Source of the DNA: Clostridia bacterium
Lineage (GTDB): Bacteria > Bacillota > Clostridia > UMGS1883
Assembly: GCA_021202495.1 (NCBI GenBank)
Contig: JAJQCX010000108.1
Coordinates: forward strand, 1 to 7,667
Length of the DNA: 7,667 nucleotides
Direction: 5' to 3'
Of this stretch, positions 1-5,366 are shown piece after piece. The notes beneath the pieces are model-generated. The model was given only the letters and a program-made list of their open reading frames with translations. It was not told the origin of the DNA and made no database searches. The first letter of the stretch is position 1. Every line of letters starts with the position of its first letter. A program made the translations under genes and the position numbers.

Positions 1-1
1 A

Positions 2-364
2 ATATGTACACATCCTCCATATGCCGATATAATCAAATACAGTGAGGGTATAGAAGGTGATTTATCATGCCTTAAAATAAAGGAATTTCTCGAAGAAATG
101 AAAAAAGTGGCAAAAGAAAGCTATCGAATAATCAAGAAAGATAAATTTTGTGCTGTTCTCATGGGTGACACAAGGCAAAAAGGTTATATGATACCGATGT
201 CATTTGATGTAATGAAAATATTTCAAGACTCCGGATTTAAATTAAAAGACTTAATCATTAAAGAACAGCACAATTGTAAAGCAACCGGATATTGGAAAAC
301 GAACAGTCTTAAATATAATTTTTTGTTGATCGCTCATGAATATCTGTTTGTATTCAGAAAGTAA
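2..364 (+). CDS. DNA methyltransferase, C-terminal fragment (gene starts outside the window)
   Basis: The reading frame is open from the first bases and ends at TAA 362-364, giving 120 residues of a protein that begins upstream. Residues 4-7 read HPPY, followed by ADIIKYSEGIEGDLS. This matches the catalytic motif IV ((D/N/S/H)PPY) of amino-methyltransferases of the N6-adenine/N4-cytosine family, which methylate DNA using S-adenosylmethionine. Further on are a GDTR stretch (LMGDTRQKGYMIPM) and the C-terminal NFLLIAHEYLFVF block, both usual in clostridial proteins annotated as DNA modification methylases. No FxGxG motif I follows motif IV, so the AdoMet-binding part must lie upstream. An internal ATG at 98 is not the start, because it would remove the catalytic motif. 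The fragment is visibly more AT-rich and uses more A/T-ending codons than sigH and asnB, which suggests horizontal acquisition. Target sequence and any partner nuclease cannot be seen. Family is fairly sure; exact class is not. Confidence 0.8.
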   Translation: MCTHPPYADIIKYSEGIEGDLSCLKIKEFLEEMKKVAKESYRIIKKDKFCAVLMGDTRQKGYMIPMSFDVMKIFQDSGFKLKDLIIKEQHNCKATGYWKTNSLKYNFLLIAHEYLFVFRK

Positions 365-457
365 TATTTAGAATTAAGCTTTAATTTAACGGAGCATCGA
401 TCATGCCGCATGTAACAGTTCCGCACAAATTTTTCACCACAAATTTTCTTTTAAAGG
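365..457. other. Intergenic gap between methyltransferase and sigH
   Basis: This is an AT-rich spacer. An A/T-only inverted repeat (ATTAA-GCT-TTAAT, about 374-386) lies just after the methyltransferase stop, but it has no GC stem or T-run and is a poor terminator. No other gene is supported here. The base composition changes from AT-rich to mixed across this spacer. Confidence 0.5.
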
Positions 458-486
458 TTGACTTTTCATAAAATTTATTGTATTAT
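458..486 (+). promoter_or_regulatory. Sigma-A promoter of sigH
   Basis: TTGACT at 458-463 and TATTAT at 481-486 are separated by exactly 17 nt, each one mismatch from the housekeeping consensus. A second perfect TATAAT lies at 490-495 but has no well-spaced -35. Transcription would start near 493 and give a leader of roughly 45 nt before the sigH ATG. A TTG start at 458 for sigH is ruled out because it would sit inside this -35 box. Confidence 0.75.
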
Positions 487-538
487 AGATATAATCTTGA
501 ATTGTACTCTACACACCATCATCAGCGGAGGCAAGGCT

Positions 539-1162
539 ATGGCTCAAAATAATTCCTTCGACAATATGAGTGACGAAGACGTTGTCCTCATCGCGCAGGA
601 GGGTTCCGCCGAGGCTTTCGATTATCTGCTCAAAAAATTTCGTCCCGCCGTGGTTCGCCGCGCAGGCTCGTATTTTTTGGCGGGTGCCGACCGCGATGAT
701 CTCATTCAAGAGGGGATGATCGGGCTTTTCAAAGCCGTGCGCGATTACCGCGCCGACCGCGACGCCGCTTTTCCCACGTTTGCGGAGCTTTGCATAACAA
801 GGCAAATCATCAGCGCCGTCAAAAGCGCCTCACGTCTAAAGCACGCCCCGCTCAATTCCTACGTTTCGCTGGACAAGCCCGTCGGCGACGACGATTACGA
901 GCACAGCCTCATGGATATTATCGCGGGCGGCGAATGCTCAAACCCCGAGGACATTATTATCGACCGCGAAAAAATGGAGCTTGTCGAGGTCAAAATGGAA
1001 GAGCTTCTTTCGGACTTTGAAAATAAAGTCCTCTCCCTCTACCTCACCGGCAAATACTACAGCGAAATCGCAGCCAATTTAGGCAAAGAGCCGAAATCAA
1101 TTGACAACGCCCTCCAGAGAATTAAAAAAAAGTTTGAAAAATTCTCCGATGCGTTCAACTGA
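539..1162 (+). CDS. sigH: RNA polymerase sigma factor SigH (sigma-70 family, Spo0H-like)
   Basis: The 207-residue protein closely follows the Bacillus SigH pattern. Region 2 (about residues 25-95) carries RAGSYFLAGADRDDLIQEGM, GLFKAVRDY and FAELCITRQIISAVK; then comes the linker PLNSYVSLDKP (about 105-114). Region 4 (about 150-205) has the helix-turn-helix with KVLSLYLTGKYYSEIAANL and KSIDNALQRIKKK. In this family the factor directs RNA polymerase to early-sporulation and transition-phase promoters. Length is close to the 218 residues of the B. subtilis protein. The ATG at 539 is chosen because CGGAGG (526-531) sits 7 nt upstream and because upstream in-frame starts fall in the promoter. The gene has its own sigma-A promoter, and a tRNA-Gly begins 4 nt after its TGA. 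In many Bacillota sigH is followed by rpmG-secE-nusG; here it is not. Family assignment is firm; a role in sporulation is inferred from homology. Confidence 0.95.
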   Translation: MAQNNSFDNMSDEDVVLIAQEGSAEAFDYLLKKFRPAVVRRAGSYFLAGADRDDLIQEGMIGLFKAVRDYRADRDAAFPTFAELCITRQIISAVKSASRLKHAPLNSYVSLDKPVGDDDYEHSLMDIIAGGECSNPEDIIIDREKMELVEVKMEELLSDFENKVLSLYLTGKYYSEIAANLGKEPKSIDNALQRIKKKFEKFSDAFN

Positions 1163-1166
1163 CTCT

Positions 1167-1240
1167 GCGGGTGTAGCTCAATGGCAGAGTTCCTGCTTCC
1201 CAAGCAGGCTACGCGGGTTCGATTCCCGTCACCCGCTCCA
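1167..1240 (+). tRNA. tRNA-Gly (anticodon CCC)
   Basis: A full cloverleaf can be drawn. The acceptor stem GCGGGTG pairs perfectly with CACCCGC (1230-1236). The D arm is GCTC-AATGGCA-GAGT. The anticodon stem CCTGC/GCAGG encloses loop TTCCCAA with anticodon CCC, and the T arm contains GGGTTCGATTCCC. Discriminator T1237 is followed by an encoded CCA (1238-1240). It reads the glycine codon GGG. The 5' end lies 4 nt after the sigH stop, so it is probably cut out of a sigH transcript by RNase P and 3' processing, although a separate promoter inside sigH cannot be excluded. Confidence 0.97.
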
Positions 1241-1315
1241 CACGTTATATGCTCCAAGTCGGGTATGACCGATAGGAGTAAAATATTTATTTTTATCTAA
1301 GTGAGGAGATCAAAC

Positions 1316-1585
1316 ATGTACGAAGACAAGACATTAGTCTGCAAGGATTGCGGCAAAGAGTTCGTTTTCACAGCGGGCGAGCAGGAATTCTATGCAGAGA
1401 AAGGCTTCCAGAATGAGCCGCAGAGATGCAAAGAGTGCAGAATTGCAAAGAAGCAGTCTCTCAAGGAAAACAGAGAGATGTACACAGCGGTTTGCGCAGC
1501 TTGCGGTAAGGAAGCAAAGGTTCCGTTCATTCCCAAGAATGACAGACCTATTTATTGCAGCGAATGCTTTGCAAAAAACAGATAA
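1316..1585 (+). CDS. Small double zinc-ribbon protein
   Basis: The protein has 89 residues and two metal-binding modules. The first (about residues 8-43) is CKDCGKEFVFTAGEQEFYAEKGF then RCKEC, the pattern of the 'probable zinc-ribbon' family common in Clostridia. The second (about 58-87) is CAACGKEAKVPFIPKNDRPIYCSEC, the CxxC-VPFxP-RPxYCxxC type. Eight cysteines in four CxxC pairs should bind two zinc ions. No enzymatic motif or membrane segment is present, so a cytoplasmic protein or nucleic-acid contact role is plausible but unproven. ATG 1316 is preferred over an in-frame upstream start at 1301 because GAGGAG (1303-1308) lies 7 nt ahead of it. It sits 75 nt after the tRNA and ends before a strong terminator, so it may share the sigH transcript. 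Its frequent AAG, AGA and GCA codons differ from sigH and may mean high expression. Confidence 0.85.
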   Translation: MYEDKTLVCKDCGKEFVFTAGEQEFYAEKGFQNEPQRCKECRIAKKQSLKENREMYTAVCAACGKEAKVPFIPKNDRPIYCSECFAKNR

Positions 1586-1617
1586 TCTCCTTCTCTTAGA
1601 GGTTATGTCAAAAAGCG

Positions 1618-1644
1618 CCGTCGGTCAACCCCGACGGTTTTTTT
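1618..1644 (+). terminator. Rho-independent terminator after the zinc-ribbon gene
   Basis: CCGTCGG (1618-1624) and CCGACGG (1631-1637) form a 7-bp stem with a TCAACC loop, followed by seven T (1638-1644). An A5 tract at 1610-1614 upstream means the same hairpin could also stop the convergent minus-strand gene whose stop codon is at 1659-1661. Confidence 0.85.
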
Positions 1645-1658
1645 GTTGCTGAAATATT

Positions 1659-1904
1659 TCACACTTTCCGCTCCGCCAATCTCCCGATTATTTCATCATA
1701 GTTTTCTCTCCTGTGCGGATACAAGCACCCGCTGCAGTCCTTAACTCCGTTTTCCAAATATGCGAAATTCCCGCCGCATTTATCCCCCAACGCGTATAAC
1801 GGACAATAGCAAAAAATGCAGTTGAAATTTTCCTCGTCCGCGCCCCTGTGGCACGGGAAAAACTCGCACTTTTTATGTGAAAAAAATTTATATTCGCCGC
1901 TCAT
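1659..1904 (-). CDS. Cysteine-rich small domain protein
   Basis: The protein is 81 residues long with eight cysteines at positions 13, 18, 29, 32, 34, 43, 57 and 60. The order YKFFSHKKCEFFPCH, NCIFCYCPLYALGDKCGG, DCSGCLYPHRRENYD matches the cysteine-rich small domain family of Clostridia and methanogens. That family occurs alone or fused to cobalamin-synthesis proteins such as threonine-phosphate decarboxylase (from memory). The cysteines probably hold zinc or an iron-sulfur cluster; the reaction is unknown. The start is placed at ATG 1902-1904 because GGGGAGG lies 8 nt upstream and the family begins near YKFF. A longer frame reaching 2042 would run through the promoter and overlap asnB. The gene is divergent from asnB, 99 bp start to start, and converges on the zinc-ribbon gene. 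No other cobalamin gene is in the window. Confidence 0.82.
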   Translation of the reverse strand: MSGEYKFFSHKKCEFFPCHRGADEENFNCIFCYCPLYALGDKCGGNFAYLENGVKDCSGCLYPHRRENYDEIIGRLAERKV

Positions 1905-1912
1905 TATCCATT

Positions 1913-1919
1913 CCTCCCC
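1913..1919 (-). promoter_or_regulatory. Ribosome binding site that fixes the start of the cysteine-rich gene
   Basis: On the minus strand GGGGAGG lies 8 nt before ATG 1904-1902. It is the only strong Shine-Dalgarno sequence near the candidate starts and favours the 81-residue form. Confidence 0.7.
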
Positions 1920-1926
1920 ACGCTCA

Positions 1927-1955
1927 ATTATATCATCATATCCTACTACGTGCAA
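1927..1955 (-). promoter_or_regulatory. Candidate sigma-A promoter of the cysteine-rich gene
   Basis: On the minus strand TTGCAC (1955-1950) and a perfect TATAAT (1932-1927) are 17 nt apart. The predicted start site, near 1920, puts the ribosome binding site at the very 5' end of the message, which is unusually tight. The element lies inside the short divergent region that must also hold the asnB promoter. For asnB only a weak -10-like TAAAAT (1975-1980, + strand) is seen, without a clear -35. Confidence 0.5.
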
Positions 1956-2003
1956 CATTTTTTCCTTTTCGGCATAAAATAAGCTGTAAAGGAAGTGTTT
2001 TAT

Positions 2004-3839
2004 ATGTGCGGAATTGCCGGCATAATCGACTACAACTCTCATCCCTGCAGGGGCGAAAAATATTTTGACGAAATGTCGCGCACCCTACGCGACCGCGGTC
2101 CCGACCAGGACGGAATGTATTTTAACTCCGCCGCCTGCCTCATTCACCGCCGCCTCGCCGTCATCGACGTCGAAAATTCGCGCCAGCCAATGAGCGTATG
2201 CGCAAAAGGCGACACCTACACAATCGTCTATAACGGCGAGCTCTATAATACCGATGAAATTAAAAATGAGCTTATTTCCCTCGGACACACTTTTGCCACG
2301 CGCGGCGACACCGAGGTTGTTCTCCGCGCTTATATTGAGTGGGGAGATGCCGCACTCAACCGCTTTAACGGCATTTTTGCCTTCGCAATCTGGCGCGAAG
2401 GAACCCAAGAGCTTTTCTTTGCCCGCGACATGATGGGCGTAAAACCCTTTTATTTCAGCGCTGCTCGCGGCGCGTTCCTCTTTGCCTCGTCCCCCGCCGC
2501 GCTTTTAAAGCATCCTTATGTTTCCTCCGATATTGATATAGGTTCCGTCGCCGAAATAATGCTCATAGGTCCCGGCGTCACTCCGGGCTACGGCATCTTC
2601 TGCGACATTTCCTCCCTCCCGCGCGGCTTTTGCGGCACATATTCCCCATCCGGACTCAAAATTTCTCAATATTTCTTTTTAAAGGATCGCCCTCACACGG
2701 ATTCCTTCCCCGAAACAGTTGAAAAAGTACGCTTTCTTGTTACCGATGCGATACGCCGCCAGCTTGTCAGCGACGTTCCCGTGGGCACATTTCTCTCGGG
2801 CGGGCTCGATTCGAGCATCATTTCCGCCATCGCCGCCGACGAAATGAAAAAAATGGGCAAAACGCTCGACACCTTCTCAGTTTTCTACCGCGAAAACGAA
2901 AAATATTTCAAGCCCTCCCACTTTCAGCCCAACAGCGACGACTACTATATCGACCTCATGGTAAAACATATCGGCAGCAACCATCATGAGATAGTCCTCG
3001 ACACTCCCGAACTTGTCTCCGCGCTTTTCGACGCGGTCGACGCCCGCTGCTATCCCGGCATGGCTGACGTCGATTCGTCGATGCTTCTTCTCTGCCGCGA
3101 GATAAAAAAGAGCGTCACCGTCGCCCTCTCCGGCGAATGCGCCGACGAAATTTTCGGCGGCTATCCGTGGTATCGCGATAAGGACATCCGCGAAAAGGAG
3201 GGCTTCCCCTGGGCGCAAAGCACAGCCTACCGCAAAGGCTTCATCGCCCCCGAGCTTTCCGATATGATAAATCCCGAAGAATATGTCATGCAAAAATACC
3301 ACGCCGCCAAAGCCCTCTCCGACCGTCTGCCCGACCTTTCCCCGCTCGAAAACCGTATGCGTGAAATGATGACCCTCAATCTCGATTGGTTCATGCAAAC
3401 CCTTCTCACTCGAAAAGACGTCTGCAGTATGTATTCCTCACTCGAAGTGCGCGTTCCTTTCTGCGACAAGCGTATCACGGAATATCTCTATTCCACGCCG
3501 TGGGAATATAAGGACTACGAAGACCGCGAAAAAGGACTTTTGCGCCTCGCCTGCGAGGATATGTTACCTCCCGAGGTCGCGTGGCGCAAAAAAAGTCCAT
3601 ACCCCAAAACGCACCACCCCGCCTATCTTGACGCACTGCGTTCTCTCCTCTCCGACCTTCTGCATGACCCCTCCGCCCCACTGTGGCAAATCGTAAACCA
3701 GTCCACCGCTCAAACTCTAATCAGCACAGAAACCTCCACCCCCTGGTACGGTCAGCTCATGACCACCCCGCAAACAATCGCCTACCTCCTCCAAATAAAC
3801 TATTGGATGCAAAAATTCTCCGTCCGCCTCAAAATCTGA
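2004..3839 (+). CDS. asnB: Asparagine synthetase, glutamine-hydrolysing
   Basis: The 611-residue enzyme transfers ammonia from glutamine to ATP-activated aspartate to make asparagine in the cytoplasm. The N-terminal glutaminase half (about 2-190) starts MCGIAG with the nucleophile Cys2, and has RRLAVID (49-55), the glutamine-binding YNGELYN (76-82), GDTEV (101-105) and FNGIFAFAIW (121-130). The synthetase half (about 235-610) has the ATP-binding SGGLDSS (265-271) and SGECADEIFGGYPWY (376-390). All expected catalytic residues are present. The length suits the AsnO/YisO-like bacterial group (B. subtilis AsnO is about 614 residues) more than the 554-residue E. coli AsnB. The ATG at 2004 is required because the cysteine must directly follow the initiator methionine; AAAGGAAG lies about 8 nt upstream, and the in-frame GTG at 1995 is rejected. 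It is a single-gene unit ending at a terminator near 3974. The symbol follows common usage; asnO would be equally fair. Confidence 0.95.
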   Translation: MCGIAGIIDYNSHPCRGEKYFDEMSRTLRDRGPDQDGMYFNSAACLIHRRLAVIDVENSRQPMSVCAKGDTYTIVYNGELYNTDEIKNELISLGHTFATRGDTEVVLRAYIEWGDAALNRFNGIFAFAIWREGTQELFFARDMMGVKPFYFSAARGAFLFASSPAALLKHPYVSSDIDIGSVAEIMLIGPGVTPGYGIFCDISSLPRGFCGTYSPSGLKISQYFFLKDRPHTDSFPETVEKVRFLVTDAIRRQLVSDVPVGTFLSGGLDSSIISAIAADEMKKMGKTLDTFSVFYRENEKYFKPSHFQPNSDDYYIDLMVKHIGSNHHEIVLDTPELVSALFDAVDARCYPGMADVDSSMLLLCREIKKSVTVALSGECADEIFGGYPWYRDKDIREKEGFPWAQSTAYRKGFIAPELSDMINPEEYVMQKYHAAKALSDRLPDLSPLENRMREMMTLNLDWFMQTLLTRKDVCSMYSSLEVRVPFCDKRITEYLYSTPWEYKDYEDREKGLLRLACEDMLPPEVAWRKKSPYPKTHHPAYLDALRSLLSDLLHDPSAPLWQIVNQSTAQTLISTETSTPWYGQLMTTPQTIAYLLQINYWMQKFSVRLKI

Positions 3840-3872
3840 GACGAACGGAAAATCAACTCACCATTTGGCAGC

Positions 3873-3925
3873 TTATCTAACATCTATCTGACATTTATCT
3901 AACATATCTAACATTTATCTGACAC
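3873..3925. repeat. Short tandem repeat array, 11-bp unit
   Basis: Five head-to-tail copies of TTATCTRACAT occupy 53 bp. The units are 3873-3883 (A form), 3884-3894 (CTATCTGACAT), 3895-3905 (A form), 3906-3914 (the same unit missing its first two T) and 3915-3925 (G form, ending in C). They lie 33 nt after the asnB stop and before the terminator, so they are in the asnB 3' untranslated region. The spacing is about one helical turn. Confidence 0.8.
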
Positions 3926-3973
3926 AGCATCGCTAGATTTTATCGTCCCCCCTGCGCCCGCAGGCGATTCAAT

Positions 3974-4015
3974 AAAAATTTTGCGTCTGCCGATTGGCAG
4001 GCGCAAAATTTTTTT
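3974..4015. terminator. Bidirectional terminator between asnB and ribU
   Basis: An 18-bp stem pairs 3974-3991 with 3996-4013 across the loop GATT, with a single G-T wobble (T3986 with G4001). The stem core is TTTTGCGTCTGCC against GGCAGGCGCAAAA. It is flanked by A5 on the left and T7 (4009-4015) on the right, so it can terminate asnB reading rightward and ribU reading leftward. Confidence 0.9.
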
Positions 4016-4057
4016 CCGCAACTCCACACTCCACTCTCAAAACTTCACACTAAAACA

Positions 4058-4639
4058 TTACTTTCCCTTTATCACGCCCGAAATTCTCTTATAAATCACA
4101 AACGTCACCGCCGCGCACAAAATTCCCTTAATGAACGTGAACGGCATATTGAATATCACAAGACAGCTCAAAAGCCCGTCAACCGCGGGGAATATCGCCT
4201 GATACATTCCTACAATCGTCTCCAGCGGCATGAAATTTGTGTACATCGGGTATGTAATAAAATAATTTATCGGAAGGCTCAAAACCGCCATGCAGAGCGC
4301 ACCCGCAAGCGAGGCAATCAGCGCCCCCTTGCGGCTTTTGTTGTATTTATAAATAAATCCCGCCGGCACCACAAACGCCGCGCCGAGCAAAAAGTTGCAG
4401 AGTTCTCCCACGCCACCGGTTGACGTGCGCGTCAGGTTTATCAAATTTTTCACCAAACACACCGCCGCACCCCACGCCGGTCCCATCGCAAACGACCCTA
4501 TAAGCGCCGGAGTTTCCGAAATATCAAGCTTAATAAAGCTCGGCATAAACGGCACCGAAAAGTCGATAAACATCAATATCGCCGCCACCGCGCTCAGCAT
4601 TGCCGTCACAACAATTTTTCTCACATTCGTGTTTCTCAT
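4058..4639 (-). CDS. ribU: Riboflavin ECF transporter, substrate-binding S component
   Basis: The 193-residue membrane protein captures riboflavin and brings it into the cell when joined to the shared ECF energising module (EcfA, EcfA', EcfT), which must be encoded elsewhere. Hydrophobic segments lie near residues 8-28, 43-65, 82-98, 106-128, 143-163 and 165-184. The stretch FMPSFIKLDISETPALIGSFAMGPAWGA (31-58) and the LxxKNLINL following it are characteristic of RibU. The FMN riboswitch directly upstream independently supports riboflavin as the substrate. ATG 4637-4639 has AAAGGA about 11 nt upstream, a slightly long spacing; the frame is closed by TGA just upstream, so no longer start is possible. 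The gene is monocistronic and ends at a bidirectional terminator. Expression should fall when FMN is abundant. Confidence 0.93.
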   Translation of the reverse strand: MRNTNVRKIVVTAMLSAVAAILMFIDFSVPFMPSFIKLDISETPALIGSFAMGPAWGAAVCLVKNLINLTRTSTGGVGELCNFLLGAAFVVPAGFIYKYNKSRKGALIASLAGALCMAVLSLPINYFITYPMYTNFMPLETIVGMYQAIFPAVDGLLSCLVIFNMPFTFIKGILCAAVTFVIYKRISGVIKGK

Positions 4640-4664
4640 AAAAAATCAAATCCTTTCATATAAT

Positions 4665-4692
4665 AAAAAATTCCGTGTCAAAACAACACGGA
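4665..4692 (-). terminator. Regulated terminator of the FMN riboswitch
   Basis: On the minus strand TCCGTGT and ACACGGA form a 7-bp stem with a 7-nt loop, followed after one A by six U (4670-4665). It sits between the aptamer and the ribU ribosome binding site, as expected for a transcription-terminating riboswitch. Confidence 0.75.
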
Positions 4693-4722
4693 GCTAAGAA
4701 ATATCTCTCACAAAAAACACCT

Positions 4723-4843
<121 letters not shown>

Positions 4844-4883
4844 TATTAAATTAAATTCTGCGCCAAAAACAAAAGGTTAAATC

Positions 4884-4908
4884 GGCGGCAGGGACAAACC
4901 CTGCCGCC
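4884..4908 (-). terminator. GC-rich hairpin after rplS, possible terminator
   Basis: GGCGGCAGGG (4884-4893) pairs perfectly with CCCTGCCGCC (4899-4908) around a 5-nt loop. It begins 7 nt past the rplS stop codon on the minus strand, a typical terminator distance. The following bases (GATTTAACCTTTTG) are only moderately T-rich, so it may be an atypical terminator, an mRNA-stabilising stem or an interspersed palindrome. Confidence 0.5.
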
Positions 4909-4915
4909 CCAAAAA

Positions 4916-5257
4916 TTACAATTTCTCCTTAACCTTTGCCGCCTTACCGACTCTGTCGCGCAGATAGTAAAGCTTAGCACGGCGAACCTTACCGCCTCTG
5001 ACCTTCTCAATGTGGTCAATCAACGGTGAATTTACCGGGAATGTTCTTTCCACGCCTACGCCGTAAGACACTCTTCTCACCGTAAACGATTCCTGAATAC
5101 CGCCATGCTTCTTCGAGATGATTGTTCCCTCGAACATCTGAACTCTCTCTTTGCTGCCTTCTTTAACCTTAACATACACCTTAACAGTGTCGCCTATGTT
5201 AAGCTCGGGAAGGTCGGATCTCAGCTGTTCTTGTGTAATAGCCGAAATAACATCCAT
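4916..5257 (-). CDS. rplS: 50S ribosomal protein L19
   Basis: The 113-residue protein is a structural component of the large ribosomal subunit at the interface with the small subunit. Characteristic stretches are the N-terminal ITQEQLRSDLPELNIGDTVKVYVKVKEG, FEGTIISKKHGGIQESFTVRRVSYGVGVERTFPVNSPLIDHIEKVRGGKVRRAKLYYLRDRVGKAAK. The length is normal (about 115). The start MDVISAITQEQLRSD agrees with the family, and AAGGA lies about 10 nt upstream. It has its own extended -10 promoter and a probable L19 leader. The usual partners rpsP, rimM and trmD are absent; its neighbours are a secreted repeat protein upstream and the ribU unit downstream, so it is a single-gene unit here. Confidence 0.97.
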   Translation of the reverse strand: MDVISAITQEQLRSDLPELNIGDTVKVYVKVKEGSKERVQMFEGTIISKKHGGIQESFTVRRVSYGVGVERTFPVNSPLIDHIEKVRGGKVRRAKLYYLRDRVGKAAKVKEKL

Positions 5258-5279
5258 TTTTTCCGCTTCCTTTCTTTAT

Positions 5280-5324
5280 AAAGCGTTCATGCGAAGGATA
5301 GCAGAGGACCGCTTCTTAATGCTC
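5280..5324 (-). ncRNA. Probable ribosomal protein L19 leader (autoregulatory 5' UTR)
   Basis: The rplS leader transcribed from the promoter at 5329-5357 contains AGCATT (5323-5318) facing AACGCT (5287-5282), a stem with one mismatch. Inside it lie GAAG and CTTC arms and the core GCGGTCCTCTGCTATCC. The arrangement and position resemble the L19 leader motif known upstream of rplS in low-GC Gram-positives, thought to let L19 repress its own synthesis. The match is from memory, without a covariance search. Confidence 0.55.
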
Positions 5325-5328
5325 ACCT

Positions 5329-5357
5329 ATACTATCACACTTTTTCCTCAATTGCAA
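5329..5357 (-). promoter_or_regulatory. Promoter of rplS with extended -10
   Basis: On the minus strand TTGCAA (5357-5352) and TAGTAT (5334-5329) are 17 nt apart, and TG one base before the -10 makes an extended -10 element. It starts 10 nt after the stop codon of the upstream repeat-protein gene, with no terminator between them, so some readthrough into rplS is possible. Confidence 0.65.
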
Positions 5358-5366
5358 GTCTTTTTT

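Larger units (their letters stand above)
3840..4057. other. asnB-ribU convergent intergenic region
   Basis: This 218-bp stretch separates the two convergent genes. It holds the 11-bp repeat array, a small hairpin (CCTGC 3951-3955 with GCAGG 3960-3964) and the long bidirectional terminator. No open reading frame with a credible ribosome binding site is seen. Confidence 0.6.

Noticed and set aside
403..471. 22-codon frame with GGAG 8 nt upstream of ATG 403
   Set aside because: It is too short, has no recognisable sequence, and overlaps the sigH -35 box.
458..538. 27-residue N-terminal extension of SigH from TTG 458
   Set aside because: The TTG belongs to the -35 box, and CGGAGG is correctly spaced before ATG 539.
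1057..1257. Minus-strand reading frame of 66 codons containing GAGDGNRTRVACLGSRNSAIELHP
   Set aside because: It is the antisense translation of the tRNA-Gly and the sigH 3' end, a well-known false protein produced by tRNA genes.
1905..2042. N-terminal extension of the cysteine-rich protein
   Set aside because: It would cross the predicted promoter and the asnB start, while a strong ribosome binding site and the family's start favour ATG 1904.
2877..3398. 173-codon minus-strand frame
   Set aside because: It lies wholly inside asnB, which has complete catalytic motifs on the opposite strand.
3951..3964. Small hairpin CCTGC-GCCC-GCAGG
   Set aside because: It has only five pairs and no T-run; the strong terminator at 3974-4015 explains termination here.
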